From the NCBI GenBank assembly GCA_018607545.1, contig JABBBF010000023.1, positions 1-12,317 of the forward strand: DNA of 12,317 nucleotides, in the 5' to 3' direction. This stretch comes from SAR92 clade bacterium (GTDB taxonomy: Bacteria; Pseudomonadota; Gammaproteobacteria; Pseudomonadales; Porticoccaceae). Within the stretch, counting starts at the first letter, position 1. Every line of letters begins with the position of its first letter. Made by a program: the position numbers and the translations under genes. Shown here piece by piece: positions 1 through 7,078 of this stretch. A model generated the notes under the pieces. The model was not told the origin of the DNA, searched no databases, and saw nothing but the letters and a program-made list of their open reading frames with translations.

Positions 1-50
1 TCTGGTTGCCAGAGTGGTTGTGTTGTATGTTGAGTTACAGGCTGGGTCAT
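1..50 (-). CDS. Start of an unidentified leftward gene, truncated by the window edge
   Basis: Reading leftward from an ATG at 50-48, the frame is open to the edge and gives 16 residues: M-T-Q-P-V-T-Q-H-T-T-Q-P-L-W-Q-P. A good ribosome binding site, AAGGAAG on the minus strand (56-62), lies 5 nt upstream of the ATG, which is the main reason to call a gene here. The peptide is too short to identify. The 'LWQP' near the N-terminus recalls the start of acetoacetyl-CoA synthetases, but that is a weak resemblance from memory, not an assignment. The gene is divergent from the TonB-dependent receptor and shares its intergenic region. Confidence 0.45.
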   Translation of the reverse strand, partial: MTQPVTQHTTQPLWQP

Positions 51-81
51 TAATTCTTCCTTGTTAGTGTTTACGGCTCTA

Positions 82-102
82 TTTATTGCCTTGTTTATTG
101 CC
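82..102. repeat. Two direct copies of TTTATTGCC at 12-bp period
   Basis: TTTATTGCC occurs at 82-90 and again, identically, at 94-102, separated by TTG. On the minus strand it reads GGCAATAAA twice, in the leader of the leftward gene. It could be a regulator half-site pair or a small tandem duplication like those found elsewhere in this window. The sequence alone does not decide. Confidence 0.6.
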
Positions 103-119
103 CCGTCAGTATAGTCAAT

Positions 120-134
120 GGGTTGCTGCAACCC
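120..134. promoter_or_regulatory. Perfect 15-bp palindrome, possible operator
   Basis: GGGTTGC-T-GCAACCC is a perfect inverted repeat with 7-bp arms around one central base, located in the divergent intergenic region. The size and symmetry fit a binding site for a dimeric transcription factor. Nothing in the window identifies the regulator. The site lies next to a TTGACT -35-like element on the minus strand, so it may act on the leftward gene, the receptor, or both. Confidence 0.4.
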
Positions 135-295
135 CTAAAAAGGCCTCATTCGTCGCATAAAATCCCCGTTAGCCTCAAAATAAGTGAGTTTAATGGTAGG
201 TCTAGGTTAGGATGGCTGAGAATTTTTATAACTTTGCTTCGCGCATAATAAAAAAATCATAACAATAATTATTTTTACCTTGGGGGTATAAATCG

Positions 296-3200
296 ATGTT
301 TTTGAAGAAAAATGTTCTCTCTAGCAGTATTGCTCTAGCGTTAATTGGCGCTGGTGCTCCTGCGTTTGCCGACGATGGCGCTGCTATTCAGGAAGTTATC
401 GTTGAAGGTGGTCTTCGTGCAAGTTTGAAGGCGAATATGGATATTAAAAGAGACTCAGCTGGTGTTGTTGACGCTATTACTGCTGAAGATATGGGCAAGT
501 TCCCGGATACCAACCTTGCAGAATCATTACAGCGTATTACGGGTGTTTCTATCAGCCGTTCAAGGGGTGAAGGTAGCCAAGTTACTGTTCGTGGTTTTGG
601 TCCTGAGTACAACCTGGTCACGCTTAACGGCCGCCAGATGCCTACGCACAATGGTACCAGCCGATCATTCGATTTTGCCGATTTGGCTTCCGAGGGTATC
701 TCTGCAGTAGAAGTCTACAAGACAGGTCAGGCTAATGTCTCGAGCGGCGGTATCGGTTCCTCGATTAATATTATCACTTCACGCCCCCTTGAAAATCCAG
801 GCTTTAGAGCCAGTGCTGGCGTTAAATTGGTTGCCGATTCATCTTTAACCATAGGTGATGAAGAGCTGACTCCCGAATTCTCAGGTGTTTTCTCAAACAC
901 GTTCCTCAATGACACTCTGGGTGTTTCCTTGAGCGCATCTTCTCAAAACCGCAAGGGCGGTCAGGCTGCGATGGACAATGCTGGATACCGTACTAGCGAA
1001 CTCAAACGCCTACCCAATGGAAGTCTCCCTGCAGCTTGGAGACGAAATGTTGCTGATGCTGGGCATGAAAATATAGAAAACCTTCCTGATGGTACCTTGC
1101 TATCAGTCCCAATTGAGTTTTCTTACGGCTTATCAAATTTTGAAACAGACCGCGATAACATCATGTTGAACGTGCAGTGGGCTCCAACGGAAACAATTAC
1201 AGCCACCTTCGACTACGTTTACAGCTCAATGATTGCTGAAAGCCGGTATAACTCTTTTGGCGCTTGGTTTAATGGAGGATCAAATCCCAAATCATCCAGC
1301 TGGGATCAAATCTTTGGCATCAACGCCGTGCCAGTTTTTTATAGTGAAGAAGAGACTAGAAACCCAGATATTACTCACAAATCTGGATATTCCAAAGATC
1401 GTAATAAGAGCAACTCTGCGGGCCTAAATATTGAGTGGCAGCCAACTGATACACTGGTTCTTGAATTGGACTACCACCAATCTACCTCTAGCAAGAGAAG
1501 TATGGATCCTCGTTCTGGCATTATTGCTTTTACAAGCTACAATCGTCAAAAAACTACTACCCACCTTGGTGGGGAGATGGGTATCCTTGAGATTGATATG
1601 GGAACGCTTCCTGATGGCTCGCCAAGGCCGTTATACAAAGAAGATATGATCATCTCTGGTAGCCAATTCAGTAATAACCCTTCATATATGGAGATAGAAG
1701 CAACTCGATTTGCAGGTACATTTGATTATTCAGAATCTACCAGTATTGATTTTGGGGTCGAGCTAAATGAGGTTAGTAATAGCGCACAAGGCTCCATCGT
1801 TGAGAGTGGAACATGGTCTGGTATTACTGATATCGAAGGTGATCTTGTTGATATCCTAGAAAGAAGAAATCTCAGAGATCAATTTGATGATGTTGCCAAT
1901 TATGACGACGATCGCCAAATGGTAGAGTTCTTCACCGCTGACCTGGAAGATCTTATTCAGATCGCTGAAGCAAACTTAGCCTCGGGCCGTTATTCGCCCC
2001 TGCCCGACTCGAGTGGCTTTGGTGATTGTAAATTGGCAAATGGTACGCCTTCCGCATATTGCGCTATTCAAGATAAAGACGTTCCTTGGGATAGCGATCT
2101 TTATACTACTGAAGAAACTAAGGTTGCCTTCGTCCAGATAAACCACTCTACTGAGTTCAACTCCATGCCGATTAACCTTCGTGCGGGTGTTCGCTATGAG
2201 GAAACGGAAGTAGCATCAGCTGGTGTTGTACCCAAATATACCGGTGTTACCTGGGAAAATGACACGCTCCAAGCGAACATCATTGCAACAAGTCCACAGT
2301 CGGTGGACGATACTGGTGCTTATGATTTGTTACTGCCAAATCTTGATTTCGATATTTCGGTTACCGATGATGTGGTTTTGCGTGCCTCTGTCAGCAAAAC
2401 AGTTACTCGCCCAAACTACAATGATATCCGAGGTGGCGCATCATTGGGTGGCCTGACTTATAAGACTAATGAGGATCCAAAGGCAAAAGGTGGCGACCCA
2501 AGACTGAAGCCGATTGAATCAACCAATATAGATCTTTCCTCTGAGTGGTACTACGGAGATGAAAGCTACGTCTCGATTGGATATTTCAAAAAAGATGTAG
2601 ATAACTTTATTGCTCAGCAAGATGTCTATCAGCCTGAGAGATACAGTCTGCCTGATCCGTTTTATGGTGACTTCTGGTTGCAGGCGGTCGAAGATGCAGC
2701 TAAAGATGGCGTTACTTCATCTACGGGTGTTTTCGACTGGATTAAGGACAATAGAAGCGACTCTTCTCCAGCGCTAACAATTGATGGTGATAATGTGATT
2801 ATTAATGGCGTGGAAGGCGATCCGCTTGTGCCAGTGCTTTTCACAACTAGCGTTAATATGAACGATGCCGAAGTATCTGGCTGGGAGTTTGCACTTCAGC
2901 ACAGTTTTGCTGATACAGGCTACGGTGTGATTCTTAACTACACAATTGCAGATGCAAATGTCAGCTATGACCCTTCAATCAAATCTGATCCGCAGTTTGT
3001 GATTAATGGCCTAAGTGATTCGGCTAACTTTATTGCATTCTACGACCAGGATGGACTTCAGGCACGTGTAGCCTACAACTGGAGAGATGAGTATCTTGCA
3101 GGTATGGGTCAGAAAAATGCTGGTGGTGAGCCGACCAATGTTCGTTCCTATGGTCAATGGGACTTTAATGTAAGCTATGATTACGGTGACAACTTTACCG

Positions 3201-3325
3201 TATTTGTTGAAGGCCTTAATGTCACCAATTCTATCGTAAGAAACTACGGTAGAACTGTGGATATGGTGTTGGGTGTTTATCAAGGTGGCCCACGCTATAA
3301 CTTCGGTGCTCGCTACAAGTTCTAA
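296..3325 (+). CDS. TonB-dependent outer-membrane receptor (TIGR01782-type)
   Basis: The product (1009 aa) is an outer-membrane active transporter that takes up a large or scarce ligand using energy from TonB-ExbBD. Residues 1-25 form a signal peptide (two lysines, hydrophobic core, cleavage after AFA). A TonB-box-like EVIVEG follows at about 33-38. The plug domain spans roughly 45-165, with GKFPDTNLAESLQRITG near 67-83 and VRGFGPEYNLVTLNGRQMP at 98-116, typical of the Xanthomonas/Caulobacter-type receptors. The rest is a beta-barrel ending in ...GARYKF, with the terminal aromatic residue used by the Bam machinery. The length fits the family. The ATG at 296 is preceded 9 nt upstream by GGGGG (282-286), a modest ribosome binding site. 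The downstream terminator separates it from the halogenase operon, so it is probably transcribed alone. The ligand cannot be deduced; relatives often take up carbohydrates. Confidence 0.95.
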   Translation: MFLKKNVLSSSIALALIGAGAPAFADDGAAIQEVIVEGGLRASLKANMDIKRDSAGVVDAITAEDMGKFPDTNLAESLQRITGVSISRSRGEGSQVTVRGFGPEYNLVTLNGRQMPTHNGTSRSFDFADLASEGISAVEVYKTGQANVSSGGIGSSINIITSRPLENPGFRASAGVKLVADSSLTIGDEELTPEFSGVFSNTFLNDTLGVSLSASSQNRKGGQAAMDNAGYRTSELKRLPNGSLPAAWRRNVADAGHENIENLPDGTLLSVPIEFSYGLSNFETDRDNIMLNVQWAPTETITATFDYVYSSMIAESRYNSFGAWFNGGSNPKSSSWDQIFGINAVPVFYSEEETRNPDITHKSGYSKDRNKSNSAGLNIEWQPTDTLVLELDYHQSTSSKRSMDPRSGIIAFTSYNRQKTTTHLGGEMGILEIDMGTLPDGSPRPLYKEDMIISGSQFSNNPSYMEIEATRFAGTFDYSESTSIDFGVELNEVSNSAQGSIVESGTWSGITDIEGDLVDILERRNLRDQFDDVANYDDDRQMVEFFTADLEDLIQIAEANLASGRYSPLPDSSGFGDCKLANGTPSAYCAIQDKDVPWDSDLYTTEETKVAFVQINHSTEFNSMPINLRAGVRYEETEVASAGVVPKYTGVTWENDTLQANIIATSPQSVDDTGAYDLLLPNLDFDISVTDDVVLRASVSKTVTRPNYNDIRGGASLGGLTYKTNEDPKAKGGDPRLKPIESTNIDLSSEWYYGDESYVSIGYFKKDVDNFIAQQDVYQPERYSLPDPFYGDFWLQAVEDAAKDGVTSSTGVFDWIKDNRSDSSPALTIDGDNVIINGVEGDPLVPVLFTTSVNMNDAEVSGWEFALQHSFADTGYGVILNYTIADANVSYDPSIKSDPQFVINGLSDSANFIAFYDQDGLQARVAYNWRDEYLAGMGQKNAGGEPTNVRSYGQWDFNVSYDYGDNFTVFVEGLNVTNSIVRNYGRTVDMVLGVYQGGPRYNFGARYKF

Positions 3326-3382
3326 GATGACGTTGTAGATAGACTTAAGTAACGAGATGTAACAAGAAGTAAGATGAAAACG

Positions 3383-3417
3383 GAAGCCGCTTAACTTGTT
3401 AAGCGGCTTCTTTCTTT
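3383..3417 (+). terminator. Rho-independent terminator after the TonB-dependent receptor
   Basis: A perfect 12-bp stem (GAAGCCGCTTAA at 3383-3394 paired with TTAAGCGGCTTC at 3399-3410) encloses a CTTG loop and is followed by TTTCTTT. It lies 58 nt after the receptor stop codon. An A-rich stretch precedes the stem, so it might also work weakly in the other direction. It implies that halogenase 1 needs its own promoter downstream. Confidence 0.9.
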
Positions 3418-3569
3418 CAGTGATTTGCGAAAGTGCAGGACCTCTCAAACACTGTTACTAGATCCCGATAAAAGATTGTAGCCACTGTTTCATCGCGCTA
3501 TCCTAAGCTCTTAGAATCACTACAAGACTGCTTTAAAGTGGCCTACTCTCAAAAAAATAGCTGATACAA
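3418..3569 (+). promoter_or_regulatory. Probable promoter region of the halogenase-sapC-cupin-halogenase operon
   Basis: This is 152 bp between the terminator and the halogenase 1 start, with no gene. The best sigma-70-like candidate is TTGTAG (3476-3481), a 17-nt spacer and TATCCT (3499-3504). TAGAAT at 3512-3517 is an alternative -10 with a poor -35. A small dyad, CTAAG-CT-CTTAG, sits at 3503-3514 and overlaps the candidate -10. These assignments are weak; the stronger argument for a promoter is the terminator just upstream. Confidence 0.3.
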
Positions 3570-5150
3570 ATGAGTAAAAAAATAAGTCGACTTGTAATTG
3601 TGGGTGGAGGAACTGCCGGCTGGTTATCAGCTGGTGTGATCGCTGCCGAGCACGCTATTTCCCGCAATACAGATCAAGAACAGAATAATCAGTTCCAGCT
3701 GACCCTTGTAGAGTCCCCAGATATTAAAACCATCGGGGTTGGCGAGGGCACCTGGCCATCCATGCGCACCACGCTGAAAAAGATGGGCCTGTCAGAAACC
3801 GACTTTATCCGTGAGTGCAGTGCCAGCTTTAAGCAGGGCACCGAATTTGCCGGCTGGACCACGGGCGAAAATGATCGCTACACCCATCCTTTTACAGCGC
3901 CCCAGGACTACAGTGAGACCAATCTCGCGCCTCACTGGCAGGCCTTGAAGGAGGGCAGGCCCAGATTCGATCATGCGGTCTCTCCCCAAAGTGTGTTGTT
4001 CGCCGATTCCCGCGCCCCAAAGCAAATCACAACCCCGGAATTCGCCTGCAGTGTTAACTACGGTTACCATCTGGATGCGGCGAAATTTGCCGAGTTCCTG
4101 CGTAAACACTGCGTAGAAACATTGGGGGTAAAACATATAAAAGCCAATGTAATTGCGGTTAACTCCGCCGAAAATGGCGATATTGCCTCGATTACTACAG
4201 ATTCTGATGGGGATGTTGAGGGCGATCTATTTATCGACTGCAGCGGTTCCAGAGCCCTGCTGTTAGGTGAACATTACAAAGTACCCCTGCGCAGTAAAAA
4301 ACAGTTCCTGTTTAATGATACAGCCCTGGCTGCCCAGGTTCCCTACGCAAACCCCGACGATCCAATTGCCTCCTGCACCCTGTCCACCGCGCAGACGGCT
4401 GGATGGATTTGGGATATTGGCTTGCCTTCCAGGCGCGGAACTGGTCATGTCTACTCAAGCGCCCATAACAGCGAAGAGAAGGCCACTGCCGAGTTACTCA
4501 GCTATATAGAGCGTACTGCTGGTGTACAGGCAGCTGCAGATGCCGAACCACGGAAAATTAATTTTGATCCCGGCCATCGCACTGAGTTTTGGCATAAAAA
4601 CTGCGTCGCCGTAGGAATGTCCGCTGGCTTTATTGAGCCACTGGAAGCCTCGGCGCTGATTCTGGTCGAGCTATCGTCGACGATGATCGCCGAACAGCTA
4701 CCGGCTAACCGCGAGATGATGGACATAGTGGCCAAGCGATTTAACGACAAGTTCCTCTATCGCTGGGACCGTATTATTGATTTCCTTAAGCTTCACTATA
4801 TTTTGAATCGCCGCCAGGATACCTACTGGCGCGACCATCTCGATCCATTCACTATCCCCGATAGTCTGCAGGAGCTAATTACCCTGTGGAAATACCAGGG
4901 ACCCTGGCATCGCGATACCAACCATATTGATGAGATGTTCCCGTCGGCCAGTTTTCAGTATGTGCTCTACGGCATGAACTTTGAAACCCTGCCGAGCACA
5001 ACGGCCCGCCGTTCAGATAGGATAGGTCGAGAGGCCGCCGCAGATCTGTTCCAGAAAAATGCAAAACAGCGCCAGCAGTTGTATGCGGCGATGCCCACAA
5101 ACCGCGAACTAATCAATAAAATCAATACCTATGGGCTGCAGAAAATATAG
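3570..5150 (+). CDS. Flavin-dependent 'tryptophan' halogenase, divergent-motif paralogue (halogenase 1)
   Basis: The product (526 aa) belongs to the tryptophan halogenase family: FADH2 and O2 form a flavin hydroperoxide, halide attacks it, and hypohalous acid travels to a catalytic lysine near the substrate. Visible are the FAD-binding GGGTAG at 12-17, the catalytic lysine K88 (in SFKQGTEF, matching K79 of PrnA/RebH) and the glutamate E359 in FIEPLEAS (E346 in PrnA). Two signatures deviate. The WxWxIP motif reads WIWDIG (279-284), and the usual EPLEST reads EPLEAS, replacing the Ser-Thr next to the halide site with Ala-Ser. The ATG at 3570 has no clear Shine-Dalgarno sequence. It is the first gene of the likely operon; sapC follows after 53 bp. 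Family membership is certain; activity and substrate are not, and free tryptophan should not be assumed. Confidence 0.9.
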   Translation: MSKKISRLVIVGGGTAGWLSAGVIAAEHAISRNTDQEQNNQFQLTLVESPDIKTIGVGEGTWPSMRTTLKKMGLSETDFIRECSASFKQGTEFAGWTTGENDRYTHPFTAPQDYSETNLAPHWQALKEGRPRFDHAVSPQSVLFADSRAPKQITTPEFACSVNYGYHLDAAKFAEFLRKHCVETLGVKHIKANVIAVNSAENGDIASITTDSDGDVEGDLFIDCSGSRALLLGEHYKVPLRSKKQFLFNDTALAAQVPYANPDDPIASCTLSTAQTAGWIWDIGLPSRRGTGHVYSSAHNSEEKATAELLSYIERTAGVQAAADAEPRKINFDPGHRTEFWHKNCVAVGMSAGFIEPLEASALILVELSSTMIAEQLPANREMMDIVAKRFNDKFLYRWDRIIDFLKLHYILNRRQDTYWRDHLDPFTIPDSLQELITLWKYQGPWHRDTNHIDEMFPSASFQYVLYGMNFETLPSTTARRSDRIGREAAADLFQKNAKQRQQLYAAMPTNRELINKINTYGLQKI

Positions 5151-5203
5151 TCTGAGAGCGACGATTACTAGTTATTTAAAGTATAAATATTAAGGGTTAC
5201 ACA

Positions 5204-5929
5204 ATGAGTAAATATTCACTTCTTAGTCAGTCAGAGCATGCCAAGCTAAGAGTTATCACCGAACGCAGCGCCGCCTACGGCGACAATCTGATGTACGCCA
5301 TGACATTCCCTCTCGAGTTTAGGAATATCGAGTCCAGCTATCCGATCTTCTTTGCTAAAGATGGTGAATCCGGGCAGTTTTATCCCCTGGCCCTTTTCGG
5401 TTTTCAGCGCGATGAAAACCTCTATCTAAAGGGCAATACCTGGGATGCCAGCTATATTCCTCTGATGGTCGAGCGAAATCCTTTTCTGATCGGCTTTCAG
5501 CAATCGCCGGAGGCTGAGAACGGCGAAAAGACACCGGTCGTCTCTATTGATATAGAGAGCCCTCGCGTCAGTGAAACTGAGGGTGAAGCGCTGTTTACCG
5601 AGAGCGGCGACCCCAGTGAGTACCTGCAGAAGGCGATGCAAAATTTGCAGACCATTCATCGCGGTCATGAGCAAAACAAATTGTTTATTGCCGCGCTGTT
5701 AGAGAATGATTTGCTAGAGGGCTTTAATCTTGAGGTCACCTTAAATGATGGTTCCAATAACAGGCTAGAGGGTTTTTACACCATCAACGAAGAGAAGCTC
5801 GCCGCTCTCCAGCCCGAGGCGCTGGGTAAATTGCACGAGCAGGGTTTTCTGCAGGCAATCTATATGGCCGTTGCCTCGTTTTCACGAGTGACAGGTCTGA
5901 TTGGCAAGAAAAACGCCACTTTAGATTAG
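5204..5929 (+). CDS. SapC family protein (PF07277)
   Basis: The 241-aa product matches the SapC family in length and pattern: an N-terminal segment around YPIFF (46-50), WDASYIP at 80-86 and RNPF at 91-94, then an acidic middle and a conserved C-terminal half ending near SRVTGLIG. The family is named after a Campylobacter fetus surface-layer protein, but in receptor/halogenase loci its role is unknown. No signal peptide or membrane segment is seen, so it is probably cytoplasmic. The ATG at 5204 has a good ribosome binding site, TAAGGG at 5191-5196, 7 nt upstream. It has the best translation signals in the operon, suggesting higher expression than the enzymes around it. Its last codons lie inside a 14-bp tandem repeat that continues towards the next gene. 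Confidence 0.88.
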   Translation: MSKYSLLSQSEHAKLRVITERSAAYGDNLMYAMTFPLEFRNIESSYPIFFAKDGESGQFYPLALFGFQRDENLYLKGNTWDASYIPLMVERNPFLIGFQQSPEAENGEKTPVVSIDIESPRVSETEGEALFTESGDPSEYLQKAMQNLQTIHRGHEQNKLFIAALLENDLLEGFNLEVTLNDGSNNRLEGFYTINEEKLAALQPEALGKLHEQGFLQAIYMAVASFSRVTGLIGKKNATLD

Positions 5930-5974
5930 GTGCTTTAGATTAGGTGCTTTCGATTAGAGGCTTTGGATTAACTG
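5919..5974. repeat. Four tandem copies of a 14-bp unit at the sapC-cupin A junction
   Basis: The unit CTTTAGATTAGGTG occurs at 5919-5932 and identically at 5933-5946. Degenerate copies follow at 5947-5960 (CTTTCGATTAGAGG) and 5961-5974 (CTTTGGATTAACTG). The first copy includes the sapC stop codon (5927-5929); the rest fill most of the 77-bp gap before cupin A. Decay towards the 3' side fits an old duplication with a recent one at the 5' end, or a variable-number repeat. Confidence 0.9.
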
Positions 5975-6006
5975 TCCATAATAAATTAATGACGAGTGAT
6001 TGAATA

Positions 6007-7020
6007 TTGTTAGAGATTAATCGCCAGGTGAGAGACGTTGAGGGCTGTCGACCAGACAGCCTCAGCGAAGATATTCTCAATTCAAGAGAGCCCCTGGTGC
6101 TGCGCGGGCTTGCAGCCGACTGGCCGTTGGTTAAGGCGGCAGTCCAATCCTCTGCCGAGGCTGAGTCGTATATATTATCCTATGACAGTGGTCAGCCACT
6201 CACCGCTTACAGAGCTGAGCCTGAGACAGGTGGGCGAATCTTTTACAACGATGACCTGAGCGGTTTTAATTTCGAGAGAATTAAATTGCCACTGCCTGAA
6301 GTCTTTGAGAAGCTTCGTCAGTTCAGTGGCGAAGCGCAGCCGCCAACCCTCTATGTGGGTTCGACCATGGTTGATCATTGGCTGCCGGATTTCCGCCGCG
6401 ACAATGATCTGCAAATCGATGTTGAGGACCCTCTGGTCAGTATCTGGATTGGTAATCGCAGCCGAATAGCTGCCCACTATGATTTTCCAACCAATATTGC
6501 CTGCTCGGTGGCCGGGCGCAGACGGTTTACCCTGTTCCCGCCAGAGCAGTTGGAAAATCTCTATGTCGGGCCGATAGATTTTACCCCGGCGGGTCAGTCG
6601 ATCAGTCTGGTTGACTTCGCCAATCCGGATTATGACGTCTATCCGAGATTTCGCGAGGCACTAAAAGCGGCCCAGGTTGTTGAGCTCGAGCCCGGCGATG
6701 CCATCCTGATTCCCAGCATGTGGTGGCATCATGTTGAATCGCTGGAAGATATAAATATATTGATCAATTACTGGTGGCGTAATACGCCGGCTTATATGGG
6801 TACGCCGGTCAATGTTCTACAGCACGGCATTATGGGTATCCGTGATCTTCCCCCAGAGCAGCGCGCTGCCTGGCGAGAGATTTTTGACCATTATGTCTTT
6901 CATGCCCGCGAAGAGAATTTTCAGCATATTTCCGAACAGGCCAGAGGTGTTTTAAATCCCTTGGACGAGGAAACGGCTAGGCAGATTCACAACCTGTTGT
7001 TGAGTAAATTTAAGCGCTAG
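6007..7020 (+). CDS. FIH-like cupin (JmjC/Cupin_8) hydroxylase, cupin A
   Basis: The 337-aa product is a Cupin_8/JmjC-type protein related to Fe(II)/2-oxoglutarate hydroxylases such as FIH. The iron facial triad is visible: H157 and D159 in AAHYDF, and H241 in WWHHVESL. N163 and the Asn in INYWW match FIH residues that help bind 2-oxoglutarate. GRRRFTLFPPEQ at 170-181 matches the FIH segment holding the 2-oxoglutarate lysine (K214), but the aligned residue here is R172. The start is TTG at 6007: an in-frame TGA at 6001-6003 excludes anything further upstream, and the N-terminus MLEI lines up with VLEI of cupin B. GAGTGAT (5994-6000), 6 nt upstream, is a possible though imperfect ribosome binding site. 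It lies in the operon between sapC and halogenase 2. The substrate is unknown; a protein or peptide side chain is possible by analogy with FIH. Confidence 0.87.
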   Translation: MLEINRQVRDVEGCRPDSLSEDILNSREPLVLRGLAADWPLVKAAVQSSAEAESYILSYDSGQPLTAYRAEPETGGRIFYNDDLSGFNFERIKLPLPEVFEKLRQFSGEAQPPTLYVGSTMVDHWLPDFRRDNDLQIDVEDPLVSIWIGNRSRIAAHYDFPTNIACSVAGRRRFTLFPPEQLENLYVGPIDFTPAGQSISLVDFANPDYDVYPRFREALKAAQVVELEPGDAILIPSMWWHHVESLEDINILINYWWRNTPAYMGTPVNVLQHGIMGIRDLPPEQRAAWREIFDHYVFHAREENFQHISEQARGVLNPLDEETARQIHNLLLSKFKR

Positions 7021-7022
7021 CT

Positions 7023-7050
7023 TTTATTGAAGAGACTTTATTGAAGAGAA
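7023..7050. repeat. Tandem 14-bp duplication between cupin A and halogenase 2
   Basis: TTTATTGAAGAGAC (7023-7036) is followed directly by TTTATTGAAGAGAA (7037-7050), 13 of 14 bases identical. A partial third copy, TGAAGAGAG, follows at 7051-7059. The unit differs in sequence from the repeat before cupin A but has the same 14-bp period, and it occupies about half of the 55-bp gap. Confidence 0.85.
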
Positions 7051-7063
7051 TGAAGAGAGTATC

Positions 7064-7078
7064 GGAGAGACTATTTTG
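7064..7078 (+). promoter_or_regulatory. Ribosome binding site and TTG start of halogenase 2, overlapped by a mini-ORF
   Basis: GGAGAGA (7064-7070) lies 5 nt upstream of TTG at 7076-7078, which fixes the start of halogenase 2. A 9-codon frame, ATG at 7050 encoding M-K-R-V-S-E-R-L-F, ends with TGA at 7077-7079 and so overlaps the TTG. Ribosomes finishing that frame would stop on the start codon. Whether the mini-ORF is translated is unknown; its own ribosome binding site is poor. Confidence 0.6.

Larger units (their letters stand above)
51..295. promoter_or_regulatory. Divergent intergenic region upstream of the TonB-dependent receptor
   Basis: This AT-rich 245-bp stretch lies between the leftward partial gene and the receptor gene and should hold the promoters for both. 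For the receptor, a -10-like TATAAC at 227-232 lacks a good -35. An alternative is TTGCTT (234-239), an 18-nt spacer and CATAAC (258-263); neither is strong. On the minus strand TTGACT (plus-strand AGTCAA, 113-118) resembles a -35, but no good -10 sits at the right distance. A 15-bp palindrome and a 12-bp-period direct repeat inside it are listed separately. No gene was seen within it. Confidence 0.4.

Noticed and set aside
3322..3380. AAGTAAGATG/AAGTAACGAGATG-like repeats after the receptor stop
   Set aside because: The copies are irregular in length and similarity is weak, unlike the clear tandem units elsewhere.
3011..3448. 145-codon open frame on the minus strand across the receptor 3' end
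   Set aside because: It lies mostly antisense to the clearly coding receptor gene and crosses the terminator; its translation shows no recognisable domain.
3326..3569. Precursor peptide of a RiPP-like system next to the halogenases
   Set aside because: Only trivially short frames such as a 6-codon one at 3374 are present here; no leader-core peptide with Trp residues or a cleavage motif was seen in this or the other gaps.
5151..5203. Internal promoter before sapC (TATAAA at 5182-5187)
   Set aside because: The -10-like match has no -35 at a suitable distance, and AT-rich short gaps produce such matches easily.
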